Below are positions 54,156 through 64,000 of a stretch of DNA of 64,000 nt, in pieces. A model generated the notes under the pieces. It saw nothing but the letters and a program-made list of their open reading frames with translations, was not told the origin of the DNA and did not search any database. The position numbers and the translations under genes were made by a program. The number at the start of each line of letters is the position of its first letter. Within the stretch, counting starts at the first letter, position 1. Source of the stretch: Auricularia sp. M13 (Eukaryota; Basidiomycota; Agaricomycetes; Auriculariales; Auriculariaceae). Location: positions 372,001-436,000 of the forward strand of contig CM073199.1 in the NCBI GenBank assembly GCA_037042915.1, written 5' to 3'.

Positions 54156-54230
54156 TCCAAGCCTCTAGGTGGATCACAGACATCACAGAGAGGTATCTAC
54201 TATGTTTATTATATATGACAGCCTGAGGTG

Positions 54231-54817
54231 AGTATATTGCGACGAGCCACTCACGTCGACTGCAGGTCACTTGCCTAAGTGGTACAGGCCCTTCAAATGC
54301 ACGGTTTGTGGTCTGCGCCGGTTAATAGAGTGAAGATGGGCTGACGAACAGTCCTATAGACTTGTGGGCGGGCGTTCGCGGCGGCTAGCCCGCTAGTGAT
54401 GCACGAGAAGAACAGTCACAGTTATAGGAAGGATACCCCAGAGAGTGGTTCGTAGTCTGCCTAGGCATATGGAATTCGCCCCGACGGCTTTCGCAGAAGA
54501 TTCAGATAGCGGAGAAGGCGATGGCCGTCACGGAAAGCGCGATGGGAAAAAACGACGCCGGTCGCCCAGTGGTACGTCGTGGTCTCCAATCATCTCTCCA
54601 GTGACTGATATGAGCCTCCCCAGATGAACTAGAGAGTGAGGAAGAAGATTATACCGCTGCGCTGAAGAAGAGAGTCGAGGAACTGGAGAGCAAATTGGAC
54701 GGGATGGTATCGGAACAGAAGGCAGCAAACAAGAAAGCCCGCCGTGTCGAGAAGGAGAAGGACAGTCACAAATCAGAGAGCAAAGCGCCAGAGGAGGAAG
54801 AATGGGCTCTTTCCTGA
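54231..54817 (+). CDS. C2H2 zinc-finger gene copy B, 3' half
   Basis: It starts with the AGTATAT duplication and the rest of the split intron, with acceptor TGCAG at 54,265. Exon 3 (54,266-54,303) gives HLPKWYRPFKCT. Exon 4 from 54,360 gives TCGRAFAAASPLVMHEKNSH, completing a CxxC...H finger across the intron. A basic stretch follows. The last exon (about 54,624-54,817) is an acidic/Lys coiled coil: DELESEEEDYTAALKKRVEE to EEEEWALS. The same introns and tail occur in copy A. Confidence 0.82.
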
Positions 54818-55567
54818 GCCTTGCGTGCCTTGTGTACCTGCTGGATCCAATATGTAGTAGTGTGGTTCTGTTCGTATGCTGTTAACTCCAAGCGCAGCAA
54901 GACAGATCCTTGTGGGTGCCAAGGCGAGAGGTGTAGGTTGCCGTACTAATAAACTGGATATTTGATTGCATGCTCCAGCCAGGAACGGACGACGATCATT
55001 GCGCGCAGGATGTCCGGGAGGCAAAGATGAGCATGCAACCAGTGAGCAAGACGCTCGTGCGCCGTTCTGCTGCAGTCTATGGCGGCTGCGTCATTGCGCG
55101 ACGGCGTGGTGTTCAGACAAAGGCTGAATCACCGCCAATCTCGCCGCCTTTCAGTGCTGTGGCGACATCGGACGCCGGCCCCTTATACCATATGGCGCTC
55201 TAAGCAGCATTACAGCTTCAGGCTAATAGCATCCTTTGGGGTTGCGCGCTTTTAATCGCAAGTGGGTGTGGATGATGAGCAAGAGGAAGCTGAACAGGCG
55301 CGTACACAAACAACGGATTCCGAAATCAACTGAGCACGACGCGCAAGTTGCATAGAAACTGTCAGCTCTTCACTCTCGAACGATGGCAGTGGCCACTGCC
55401 GTTACGCAGATCCTGAGGGAGGCAAACCTCATCCAAATGTGAGTATTATATATATATGTTCCATATTGCCTCTGCACGGACGATAAGCATCGATGACATT
55501 GCACGGCGAAAAAGACAGAGAGATGGCGACCAGAGGGGAGCTTGGAGATATGAGTTGTACAAGAATC
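54818..55567. other. Intergenic region
   Basis: It lies between the convergent C2H2 and F-box genes. Short frames only; no repeat or RNA gene recognised. Confidence 0.4.
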
Positions 55568-57010
55568 TTACAAATCAGTTTGATCATAAAGGGTGTTGTG
55601 TGTGAGTTCATGGTCGACTGAGGAGCAACTGGTGAAGGCTTCGGCGCACTCGTCGCAAGACCCAGAGACGGTCACATAGGCAAACTCGAGCTTGAGAGGA
55701 AACGTCGCGCCTGCGAGCGCGGCGAGTGCGAACGTCGCAACGCGCCCAATTTCGACCGACGGCTGTTCACGCGCCCATGGAGGACTGGAGAGGACGAGGC
55801 GCTTCAAGCGCGGGCAGGACAGCTTGCTTGATGGAGGGCTGCGAAAGTCGCTCTCAGGATTGAGAGTAACAATGAGCTCCTCCAGCACGTCAAATGGTCC
55901 AAATGCATTGAAGCTGACGAAGTTGTACCATCCTGTGAGCGGCAGGACGAGCCGCACGACGCGGTTGGTGACAGTCGGCATTTCGAATACGACCGCGAAG
56001 TCCTCCGAAGACATTCGGCCTGATAGTGAGCGCGTGATGTGCGGATTGGAGGTGCTGCGAATGGCGGCGTGGTGCAATTCAAAGTTCCCACCCAGGAAGA
56101 CCGGACCAGGAGTGTGATGGGGCGGGTGCAAGGTGACCTCCAACGCGCCGGGCAGTGTATCGATGAGGGCGGCTGCGCTTTCCGCATTTCCATGGTTCAC
56201 TCCGACCAACTTGACAGTACCAAGAGGGAGCCCGAGGGTGGGCCAGGTGTCGGTGATAGTGCCGCCAGAAAACACCAACGATACCACGCGTTCCCAAGCC
56301 TGCCGCGCGACGCACGCTGCCGGGTCAAGAGTGACGTTGTTTTTTAATCGAAGGATTCGGAGATGAGTACACCGCGCGAACGGGTTCGGCAACGTGAGCG
56401 CGCGTCCGTGAGGGGGGTCGGGAACGTGGCCAACCGAGCCGAAAGATAGACTCTTGATATTCCAGAAACAAGGAGGGAAGTCGGGGGGAAGAGAGAAATT
56501 TGTCAGGGATAGATCTTCGAGAGCAGGCGCGTAACCAGCAAGAAAGTCGGTCGCGATCGGAGTTGTGGGCGGTGTAGTCATGTATGTTTTCGGTTTATAT
56601 CCCAGTTTTAGCTTGCGAAGGATGGGGGCTGGGTCGCAGAGGGACGCCAAAAACGGAGCAAGAGACCGATCGGTCGAACGATGCACGGTCAGCGAGGTGA
56701 TATGGCCGATATGACTTGCTATCGCTTCCAACAGACCCGCAGGATTCTGGTCGCCAAGCTCGAGAAATATAGAGACAGGCCTGCCAGCTGAGCGCGACAG
56801 GCGCAGCAGAATGAACTCGGCGTACTCTAGCGGGTCCGAATCCGTCATTCGCAGGTCGCCATAGTACGTTCGATGGTTGATCGCCTGTTCGCGCCAGAAC
56901 CTGCTGACGGCCATGCCGCGCACGATATCAGCCAGTGACAGATGGTCCATGAATGTGGCGAGCAGAATGCTCGTGCCGCGTTCCGCTGCTGTTGGTGCTG
57001 GTTGCGGCAT
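55568..57010 (-). CDS. F-box/leucine-rich-repeat-type protein, 480 aa, intact
   Basis: A single uninterrupted frame starts MPQPAPTAAERGTSILLATF. The F-box-like N-terminus is LLATFMDHLSLADIVRGMAV followed by SRFWREQAINHRTYYGDL. The rest has regular leucine-rich segments: LLEAIASHIGHITSLTVHRS, APILRKLKLGYKPKTYM, ALEDLSLTNFSLPPDF, CTHLRILRLKNNVTLDP and CPRLKRLVLSSPPW. The tail is CAEAFTSCSSVDHEL. This layout fits a substrate adaptor of an SCF ubiquitin ligase; the target is unknown. F-box/LRR genes are numerous and fast-evolving in agaricomycetes. A decayed paralogue lies at 1-454 in the opposite orientation, next to the other C2H2 copy. Confidence 0.78.
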   Translation of the reverse strand: MPQPAPTAAERGTSILLATFMDHLSLADIVRGMAVSRFWREQAINHRTYYGDLRMTDSDPLEYAEFILLRLSRSAGRPVSIFLELGDQNPAGLLEAIASHIGHITSLTVHRSTDRSLAPFLASLCDPAPILRKLKLGYKPKTYMTTPPTTPIATDFLAGYAPALEDLSLTNFSLPPDFPPCFWNIKSLSFGSVGHVPDPPHGRALTLPNPFARCTHLRILRLKNNVTLDPAACVARQAWERVVSLVFSGGTITDTWPTLGLPLGTVKLVGVNHGNAESAAALIDTLPGALEVTLHPPHHTPGPVFLGGNFELHHAAIRSTSNPHITRSLSGRMSSEDFAVVFEMPTVTNRVVRLVLPLTGWYNFVSFNAFGPFDVLEELIVTLNPESDFRSPPSSKLSCPRLKRLVLSSPPWAREQPSVEIGRVATFALAALAGATFPLKLEFAYVTVSGSCDECAEAFTSCSSVDHELTHNTLYDQTDL

Positions 57011-57430
57011 GGTGACAAGTTAGGCTTGTAACCAGCCGCTACATTCAATCTCCGAACGAACGTCTGGTTACGAGACTGGTGACAAGTCCGCAAGCCGCGG
57101 ACCGGAGTTTCAATTAATATATTTGTTCCGATTGGACCTACCGCATCGAATGCATGGACTATCGTACCTGTCCTTCGAATTTGATTACACAAATGAAACC
57201 ATAACACGGCCATTGCATTGGTCTGACGCGAGCCGGACGCATACGTCTCAGCTCGAGACGTGAGCCTGGACAATGAAGATTTGAAGTGAATGAGACGTCC
57301 TCTGCTTGCCAGAGAGACGCGGAGGCACCGATGAGTATCTTGAGTGCGGCGTCTCACATGATTCTGTGATATGTAGCAGCAAGTTCGCTTGACGCGGTGA
57401 ACAATGAAGGACGCCATCCGATGACTGTAT

Positions 57431-59275
57431 TCATACCCAGCTCTTGCCCTTCTCGTCAATAATCAGGACGCCAAGGTCGTAGATAGTCTCGGAACTCGTC
57501 CTTGAGACGTCCGTCTCGGTGTCGACGACCTTCGCCCCGTCGAACACCAACGATGTCGTCAGAGGCCGCGTCTCGTCATCCTCGTGTTCCACTGCTCCGC
57601 GCAGGTTTAGGACGCTATCCACAATGAGGAATTAGATACTTCGCAGATGGGTGGCGGGTTGCGAATGAACTTACATACGGCATGCCTGCCATTTGGAGTG
57701 GTCAACGCGGGCTATTCGCAGCACGTAGATACTCACCAGGATGCTAGGCAGCAAGATGCTGGCAGGGATGCCGACCCCTGAGATAGTATTGTCTGACCTG
57801 CGAAGCGGAAGGAACGCACACAGTTGAGTGAGGTCCTGCGTGTGAAGAGAGGGAGGGGAGAGGGAGCGAACGGCCCGCCGAAAAACGTACTGCATGGCCA
57901 TTCCAGCGTTGAACGTATGCAGCGCAAAGATGACGAGGAAGAACCCGATCCCGTCGCGCAGGAAGATGCGGGTGGTTGCACTCGCGTTCCAGAGGCGGCG
58001 CGGGACGGCACGGAGGGCCTGCTATTGCGCATCAATTGTTACAGAAGGCAAGTGAGTGAGTAAGAACACACGTACGAATATGACGAGGAGCGTGGCGAGG
58101 CTGTCGAATACTATGGGGGCGATCTGTGACATCACGCTCAGTATGAAGAGGCGAGACAGCAACCATCCAGTCATACTAGATAAGCCTGTCGGTATGCTTA
58201 ATGTCAGAGTAGGTCAAATCTCGAGCTGAGCCGAGGAGGACTGACACTGAGATACTTTGCCTCGCCAACGTCGACGGGGAAACATCCATCGCGCGCCACT
58301 GCCAATTGCAATACCTCCGCGTCAACAGCGTGAAGGCAAGGAAGAATAATCCAATGGGAGACTGACGGCCGATCTGGGACAGAGAGATCCAGAGTTGGAA
58401 TACAACGACGAAGGCGATGGCCAACGCGAGGAAGACGGCGACCAGCGCTTCTCGCCCGGTGAACGCGTGCACGCGGATGGCCATTATCACTGCGTTCTTC
58501 ATTTCAGCGCCATTGGGACATATGCAGCGCAAAGCCTCGGATATGCACTGGATTCGCCGAGAAGCTATCGAAAGTTGCTCGTCAGCGTTGCATCCTGCGA
58601 GTGGAAACGTGGAAGCGGGCAGACCATTCCGATTTGCAGCAGAATAGGAGCTTTGTATATCCGCTCACATTCTTCGCGCGGGTGGGCGGGCACGTTGACC
58701 CATATGACGACGGGGTAGGTCAGCAGCGGCCAGTATCGGCTGAGTAGGTAGGCCAGTTTGACGGGCGAGATACCGGGCGAGAGGACCTGACAATGCCACA
58801 CTTTGAAAGAGCTCTTCTAGACTTGACTATGGGCGTACCAGCGTAGCTTCCTGCTCCAGGCTGGAGGCATGATGGCCGTCAGTGTCAAAGACGCGCCGAC
58901 ACGCTCCGACTCCGACTCTTGCCTGGACTTGGACGCTCACCAGAGAAACCACTCGTACACGGCCAGCGCGTCTACGAATCCCTACGTCAACCGCTATCCT
59001 TCTTGCAGCACTTGGCTGTAGACGAGCTACAGTACGTACACATTGCTGCTCAGGCCCGATCAAATCATAAATGCTTGTCAGCTTGTTGCGAAACTCGCGG
59101 ACGCACCGATATGCTCGAACCCCGTGCTATAGTATCGTCCAGTCGGCATGAAATTCAGCATGCTCGCACAACGGGAGAAAGCTCCGCGCACGCACAAATT
59201 CGACCAGTACTTGGCATGAACGAAAAACGCAATGTCGTTCGCGTCCATCATGATCGTCGACGGCTGCCTGCGCAC
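57431..59275 (-). CDS. Multi-pass membrane protein B (DUF6533-like, GPCR-type layout)
   Basis: The start MDANDIAFFVHAKYWSNL (59,275) is typical of the family. Then come VDALAVYEWFL before a GTGAGC donor, SPGISPVKLAYLLSRYWPLL with VVIWVNV, KNAVIMAIRVHAFTGREALV with FVVVFQLWISLSQI, WLLSRLFILSVMSQIAPIVF, RIFLRDGIGFFLVIFALHTF and GVGIPASILLPSILVSIYVL. The hydrophilic tail ends SETIYDLGVLIIDEKGKSWV. About seven membrane spans are split over many short exons. It parallels gene A (19,150-21,170) block for block, with different tails. Function unknown. Its last exons use in-frame introns near 57,620 and 57,890. Exact borders of two middle exons are not settled. Confidence 0.68.
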
Positions 59276-60476
59276 AGCGACTAGGGACGAGTCAAACGGC
59301 CCCCCTGCACGCTATATAAATAGGGCCTTCGGTTCCGGGCGTAACCTGGCAGCCTGCTTGAACTTCCCTGGGGCCTGCGAAGCGCGGCCCGGGATGATTG
59401 GCATCGCGAAGTTCAGACTTCACGCCTACAATGTCGACACCGCCCCGCCATGGCAGTCGTTGGCGCACTGTTTCCGGGACCTCCATTCTTCGCGCAACCT
59501 TTCCCCCGGGTCTCTCACGCTGGCAAGCGGCCGCGTCTCACACACAGCGAATGGTGAATCAAATCGTACTGAGTACGTCTGCGTTCCGTTCTCAGACTGA
59601 CAATTCCCGGTTGACGGTCAGAATCAGACGGACGGATGCAGAGACTCAGAGGCATTTGCGATATGCACTGCCCGTGGGCGTGGACTCGGACATTTTTCCG
59701 GCAGCTCAAGTTTGGAATGGGAATGCTCTTGCTGTGCAGACACCCCGCAGCCCATGAAGTCGGTATCGCAGTGACTGAGCTCGATTTTCCAATTACTCTT
59801 CCCGCAGCCCGCCATCTCCCACCTCAAGAGAATGGGTATCCAAATTGCACTACTTAGTGGCAACTGGCCGAGTCGAACACTGGCCGGCAATTGCACGGTC
59901 CCCAGTGAATTGATCAATCGCCTGCGAGTCAATCTTCGTGTGGGACCACCGTGACAGTATGTGTGCGTCGGACGGTGAGTTCGCAGCAGTATTTCGCACG
60001 CTCTCTGCTCCGGCCAACAGTACCTATGCACTTTGTCCTGTTCTGTGTTCAATTAAGCATGAGCCCATGACCGAGTGCGATGATAGGCATTTGAGGTAGC
60101 AGCCGGACCCATCACGCCCGCAAAATTAATTATGAAACCTATCCGAGTCAGCCGCTTCTTAACCTACTCCCCTCAGCTCGCACTGCCATCCCGTGCGTCG
60201 GGGGTTGCCTGCCAGTGGGGGATCGCTCCGAGTCCTTCTCCTTTTCCGTGCGCGAGAGGAAGCGAAGCGCGAATGTACGATTTGGACTGCGCGCGGGAAC
60301 GATGACTCTGAGGTCGTGTCGAAGTTCGGGCCCGGCTGAACAGCATCATACAGTACTTACCGCGCCCCCGGGCACTCTTTAATTGAAAACGTCCACCCAC
60401 GGACGGGAATGAAAATGAGGGATACAGGGAGAACTGAACTGCCGGTGGGAGGCGTCGCGTTCGAGTCGGACTCAGT
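59276..60476. other. Intergenic region
   Basis: Upstream of gene B. Several frames of 60-140 codons on both strands look like chance. TATATAAATAG at about 59,310-59,320 lies some 40 bases upstream of the gene B start on the opposite strand. Confidence 0.35.
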
Positions 60477-60479
60477 GTA

Positions 60480-60888
60480 CTGTAGTTGCATGACCGGGAG
60501 TTCATCTTGGTCGGCTGTGACATGAACTGGCCACCAGTTCATGAGTTCATATCAACCTGGGACATGTGACTGAACTCACAGCGAGTTCATTATGAGAGCA
60601 AGGAGCCTTAGGCATGGCTCACCTTGTTGCTTTGAGTATGCAGTCTGTGATAATTATTGCCAGTGGAACATGAGATTGCAACAGGATTGCAATTACCAAT
60701 TCCCATCGCCATTGGCAATGCACTTGGGGATCAACTCGGCCTGGATTGTGGACAACGCCTCCCCACAGACATTAAGCGCTGACCTGCAGCCAGTTCAAGG
60801 CCTCCAATAGGCCGTGACGTCACGCTCTTTGAGTTCAGTTCAAGGATCCCTGTGACCCGTGACTGAACTCCCGACCATGCAACTACAG
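60480..60888. mobile_element. Second TA-flanked MITE, 409 bp
   Basis: Left end CTGTAGTTGCATGACCGGG and right end (reverse complement) CTGTAGTTGCATGGTCGGG continue into GAGTTCA on both sides. It is flanked by TA at 60,478-60,479 and 60,889-60,890. GAGTTCA/TGAACTC words repeat inside near both ends. There is no coding potential. A Tc1/mariner-type target and the CTGTA terminus are shared with the MITE at 1,551-2,036, but the rest of the ends differ. Confidence 0.85.
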
Positions 60889-61574
60889 TAGTAGCGTGTC
60901 AAAGCGGCGAGACGGGGACGGATATCCATACTGTAGCATGACTAGACCCCCCGTCCGCGAGTGGCTGGAAGTATTGAGGCAGACGCTAGTGTAGGATGCG
61001 AAGCAAGGGCATCGCGATCGAGCGTCAACCCAGCGCGTTTTCCTTGCACGTTCCGAGTCATTCATTCATCGACCGACCGAGGGAGGTACTGCAAATGGCA
61101 AGAGCACCGAGCAGCTGCTCGGCCTCATATAAATCTGGACTCGGAGTACTCGGAGAACGTCCGTGTCCGTCCCAAAGGACGAGGGGGAAAAAAAGCGCGA
61201 ACATCAAGGTGATCGACGAAAAGGCACGAGAAAAAAGAAGTAGAAAGCCTTCGTAATCGGATGCCCGGTGTCAGCACGTGTCGCGCGATGGTGGGATGCG
61301 GACGCAGACACAGAATACTGAATGTGGCCCCGCGAATGACGACGTTTTCGTATGAGCTCGCAGTCTTTGCTTGACAATGCAAGAGGTCCGGCCCGCATCA
61401 TACATTTGAGCGTCAACGTGATCCCGGCGGTGCGTTTGGGGAATGGCAGAGGGTCCAGTTGGAGGTCGAGGAAAAGAGAAGATCGACGCTGACGTAACTT
61501 GGGCGCCGTGATTCCGCGCCGGCGTCTTGGAGTCGGAACTCCGCATTCTGGACTCTTCCTCATCGACCACCGCG
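60889..61574. promoter_or_regulatory. Upstream region of the thioesterase-like gene
   Basis: No gene seen. The part before 61,575 should contain the promoter. Confidence 0.35.
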
Positions 61575-63888
61575 ATGCTCACCGTCACACGCACAACCCT
61601 GTTCACCTACAACATCCCCTCGGCGTCGTCCCCGGCGTTCCCGGTGCCGCTGCCGGCCGCAACGAGCCGGGCACTTACACGGCGGGCGCACGCAGTGGCG
61701 CCACCACCAGCGGTGCAACAGCAGGCGCTGCTCTCCTTCCTCCCGCGGCCCGTGAAGCTCGCCCTGCTCGCCGTGCTGCTCGCCAACTACCGCAGCCTGC
61801 CCGGTTTCTGGCACCGTGCGTTCGAATCCTCGTCCTGGCACCATTTACTTACTCACCGTCGTCGTCACTTGCAGTGCGAGTCTTCCGGCCCATCATAGCG
61901 CTGCGCCTGCGCGCCCTGGCGTTCTTCACCTACGTCCGGCTGTGCATCCTCGCCGCGCGGGCGGGCGCGCGCTGCGGCTGCCGGGCGTGCCCCCGCGCCG
62001 GGCATCCTCGCGCTCGGCCTGCCCGGCGCGCGCCAGCAGTTCATGCACTCCGTCGCGCGCGCGCGCTCGCCGCCCGCGGGGGGCCGCTCGACGCCGCCGT
62101 CAAGACGGCCTGGACCGGCTGGGCGAGCCTGGACGACTGCGATTGGAATATGCATCTGAGCAACTCGGCGTATAATAAGGTATGCGGCGCAGGCGGCATG
62201 CGGTGGGAAGAGGCTGATGCTTTGTAGAATTTCGACTATGCCCGGACCGACTTCCTCTTCGCCTACCTCGCGCCGTTCTTCGCCGACGGCGGCCTCGTCG
62301 CGCTCGGACACTCCGAGTTCCATTTCGTCAAGGAGATCGGCATCGGCCAGAGCTACAAGATCGAGACGCGCATCGCCACCTGGGACGGCAAATGGGTGAG
62401 TGCGCCTTGTCTTTTCCTTGCCTTGCACGCGCGTCCGAGGGTAGACTGGCACGCGCGTCTACCCTCGGACACGCATCCCTTTCACCTCAACGCGCTGCCC
62501 CTTTCGCCACACCACACACGTGGCTAACGCACGCACGCAGCTATACCTCGTCGGCCGCTTCCTCTCGCGCAAGACGCCCGCGCAGCGGCGCAAGCAGAAG
62601 GGCAAGGGCAAAGCCAAAGCCGTCCCGGGCTCCGGGTCCGAGACGCCAACCAGTTCGCCGCGCCACGTGCCGTTCGCCGTCTGGCCGCCGTCCTCGCATG
62701 CCAAGGACGCCACAATCTCCTCGCACGTCAAGGACGCTACGATCTCCTCGCACGTCAAGGACGCGGGGGCAGGAAAGGAGGGGAAGGGCAAAGACACAAT
62801 CCCCCCACCAGCCGCGGACCTCGCCGCGAGCTTCACGACCGCCGCGGACTACACCGACGCCGACGCCGACGATATCAGAAGCGAGGTCGACTCGATCCTC
62901 TCGCCCGACGAGGCCGCCGCGCGTTCCTCCTCCACCGCCTCCCGGAGCGGCGGAAACAGCCATGGACGCCGGGAGAAGGGAGACGGGCATGATGGAGAAG
63001 GAGAGGGGCAGGATGGAGGAGAGTGGACGCTGCACGCGGTGGGCGTGTCGAGCTACTGCTTCAAGCACCGCGCGAGCCGGCGGAGTGTGCCGCCCGCGCT
63101 TGTGCTCGCTGCGTGTGGATTTGGGGGTGGCGAGGGGGGTGAGTGCTTTTTCTTTTTTTCTTTTTTGTCTTCAGCTGGGTTTCGCCTATTCCGCGCCTCG
63201 TCGCCTTCGTCTTCGTCTGCCCACAGCGCGCGCGCGTCTTTGTCTGCCTGCATACAGCGCGAGCGCGTCTTCGTCTGCACGTCCGCTTCGCGCGCGCGTC
63301 TTCGTCTGCCCGCTTCGCGAGCGCGTCTTCGTGTGCTTGCGCTCGTCAGAAACACCCGGTTTTGCGCGCCGCGGCTGGGCAGACTGTGTTGCATGTCGAC
63401 GAGCCCGCGGCCCGCTTTCTACATCTACATCTTCTCTGATAGCTTGCTACATCCTCCCTGATACGCCGTTCTTCATCCCACATTCAGCATTCCACATTCC
63501 GCATTCGCATTCGCATCGCACTTTCTCCTAAAGTTGCGCATCCACATTCCACATCCCACATCACACATTCTCCTCCTCCTTCTCCTTCTCCTCCTCCTTC
63601 TCCTTCTCCTCCTCCTTCTCCTTATCCTCCTCCTTGCGCAAAAACGCTGACACCCCCTCGCACACAGACGCGCCCTCGCCCTGGGACAGACTGCAACGCA
63701 TGCGGCACGGCGGCGCCGCGGGCGACGCGCGCCGCTTTTGGGCCGGCGGGTGGGCCGACGAGGCCGCCGCCGCAGGTGCGAAGGAAGGTGCCGATGGTGG
63801 TGCGAAGGAGGCGTTTTGGGAGCCCGTGGCGAGGCGGTGGGAGGAGGGACGGGTGGCGGGGATGAGGGAGTTGCGGAGGGGGGTGTGA
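61575..63888 (+). CDS. Hotdog thioesterase-like membrane-anchored protein (THEM6/4HBT_2-like)
   Basis: Exon 1 (from 61,575) starts MLTVTRTTLFTYNIPSASSP and has a hydrophobic stretch VKLALLAVLLANYRSLPGFW. After an intron comes RVFRPIIALRLRALAFFTYV and then, possibly after a further break in GC-rich sequence, WASLDDCDWNMHLSNSAYNK. An intron follows, then NFDYARTDFLFAYLAPFFAD, ALGHSEFHFVKEIGIGQSYK and WDGKW. Another intron leads to LYLVGRFLSRKTPAQRRKQK, a low-complexity Lys/Ser/Asp insert, and TLHAVGVSSYCFKHRASRRS. After a long intron the last exon is APSPWDRLQRMRHGGAAGDA to 63,888. D(x)NMHLSN followed by YxRxDF is the signature of THEM6-type hotdog proteins, which act on or bind acyl thioesters. 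The 100-residue disordered insert is unusual. Confidence 0.68.
63149..63667 (+). other. Long intron with repeats in the thioesterase-like gene
   Basis: The donor GTGAGTGC at about 63,139-63,149 is followed by repeats of CGCGCGTCTTCGTCTGC (63,220-63,340), CACATTC/ATTCGCATT words, and a (CTCCTT)n tract at 63,567-63,632 just before the acceptor CACACAG. At about 0.5 kb it is some ten times the usual intron length here. Confidence 0.6.
63567..63632. repeat. CT-rich microsatellite
   Basis: Imperfect CTCCTT/CTCCTC repeats of about 65 bases inside the last intron of the thioesterase-like gene; a natural strong polypyrimidine tract. Confidence 0.85.
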
Positions 63889-64000
63889 GGTGCAGGTGGA
63901 GATTGGAAAGGGGGGGATGGATGGTGGATTATGGGGGGAAGGGGGAGGTGGAGGAGTGGGGGGAGGGTGGAGGTGAACGGAGGCGGGCGTGTGTGAATGC

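Larger units (their letters stand above)
25731..54230. mobile_element. Giant KDZ (Kyakuja-Dileera-Zisupton) DNA transposon with cargo, containing a nested Ty3 element
   Basis: The ends are short inverted repeats: CACCAGAGGCACC on the left and, reverse-complemented, CACCTCAGGCTGT on the right, with GTAGATAC shared about 32 bases inside. Flanks carry AGTATAT twice. Both flanks belong to one C2H2 gene, and removal restores a 61-nt intron in frame. Total length is 28,500 bp, or about 17.5 kb without the Ty3 insertion and its 5-bp duplication. It encodes a KDZ transposase-Ulp1 fusion and at least seven further candidate genes, with five islands of TTTCYRGAAA boxes. KDZ elements are known fungal DNA transposons. 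A copy this large with this gene set is my inference from the sequence. Confidence 0.82.

Overview
This window looks like nuclear DNA of an agaricomycete (mushroom-forming basidiomycete) fungus. Coding sequences are cut by many short introns, mostly 44-66 nt with GT-AG ends. The gene content also fits: a fungalysin (M36) secreted protease, F-box/LRR genes, two multi-pass proteins that resemble the agaricomycete DUF6533 type, a KDZ (Kyakuja-Dileera-Zisupton) transposase, and Ty3-type LTR elements. I saw no tRNA, rRNA or CRISPR array.

The main result concerns 25,731-54,230. This 28.5 kb block sits inside one intron of a C2H2 zinc-finger gene. It is flanked by a 7-bp direct repeat (AGTATAT at 25,724 and 54,231). 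Its ends are inverted (CACC..AGGC at both). Removing the block plus one copy of the direct repeat leaves an ordinary 61-nt intron and an open reading frame, and a paralogue at 647-2,302 has an uninterrupted intron at the same place. The block encodes a KDZ transposase fused to a Ulp1/C48-type cysteine protease (12 exons modelled, about 1,420 aa). It also carries apparent cargo: a small secreted Cys-containing protein, an AT-hook-like basic protein, a Pro-rich protein, three small unrecognised proteins, and a very large Pro-rich/acidic/Met-Gly-rich gene. Five islands of a palindromic box, TTTCYRGAAA, lie inside the block, and I noticed no exact copy outside it. I read the block as a giant cargo-carrying KDZ DNA transposon, about 17.5 kb without a later nested insertion.

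That later insertion is a complete Ty3-type element (39,907-50,879). It has 624-bp LTRs differing at one position, a GTCAG target duplication, gag-pol, integrase in a shifted frame, and an extra spliced ORF. It splits the large cargo gene.

Left flank (1-25,730): a decayed F-box fragment and a C2H2 gene broken by a TA-flanked MITE; a hAT-type MITE holding a recent pol-less LTR element; a decayed unknown gene; a 679-bp foldback element; a small membrane-protein gene; the fungalysin gene with a 1.6 kb intron; multi-pass gene A; decayed F-box/LRR genes; and a tiny membrane-protein gene. Right flank (54,231-64,000): the 3' half of the split C2H2 gene, an intact F-box/LRR gene, multi-pass gene B, a second TA-flanked MITE, and a hotdog thioesterase-like gene. 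The F-box + C2H2 pair occurs twice in inverted orientation, so the locus is also an old inverted segmental duplication.
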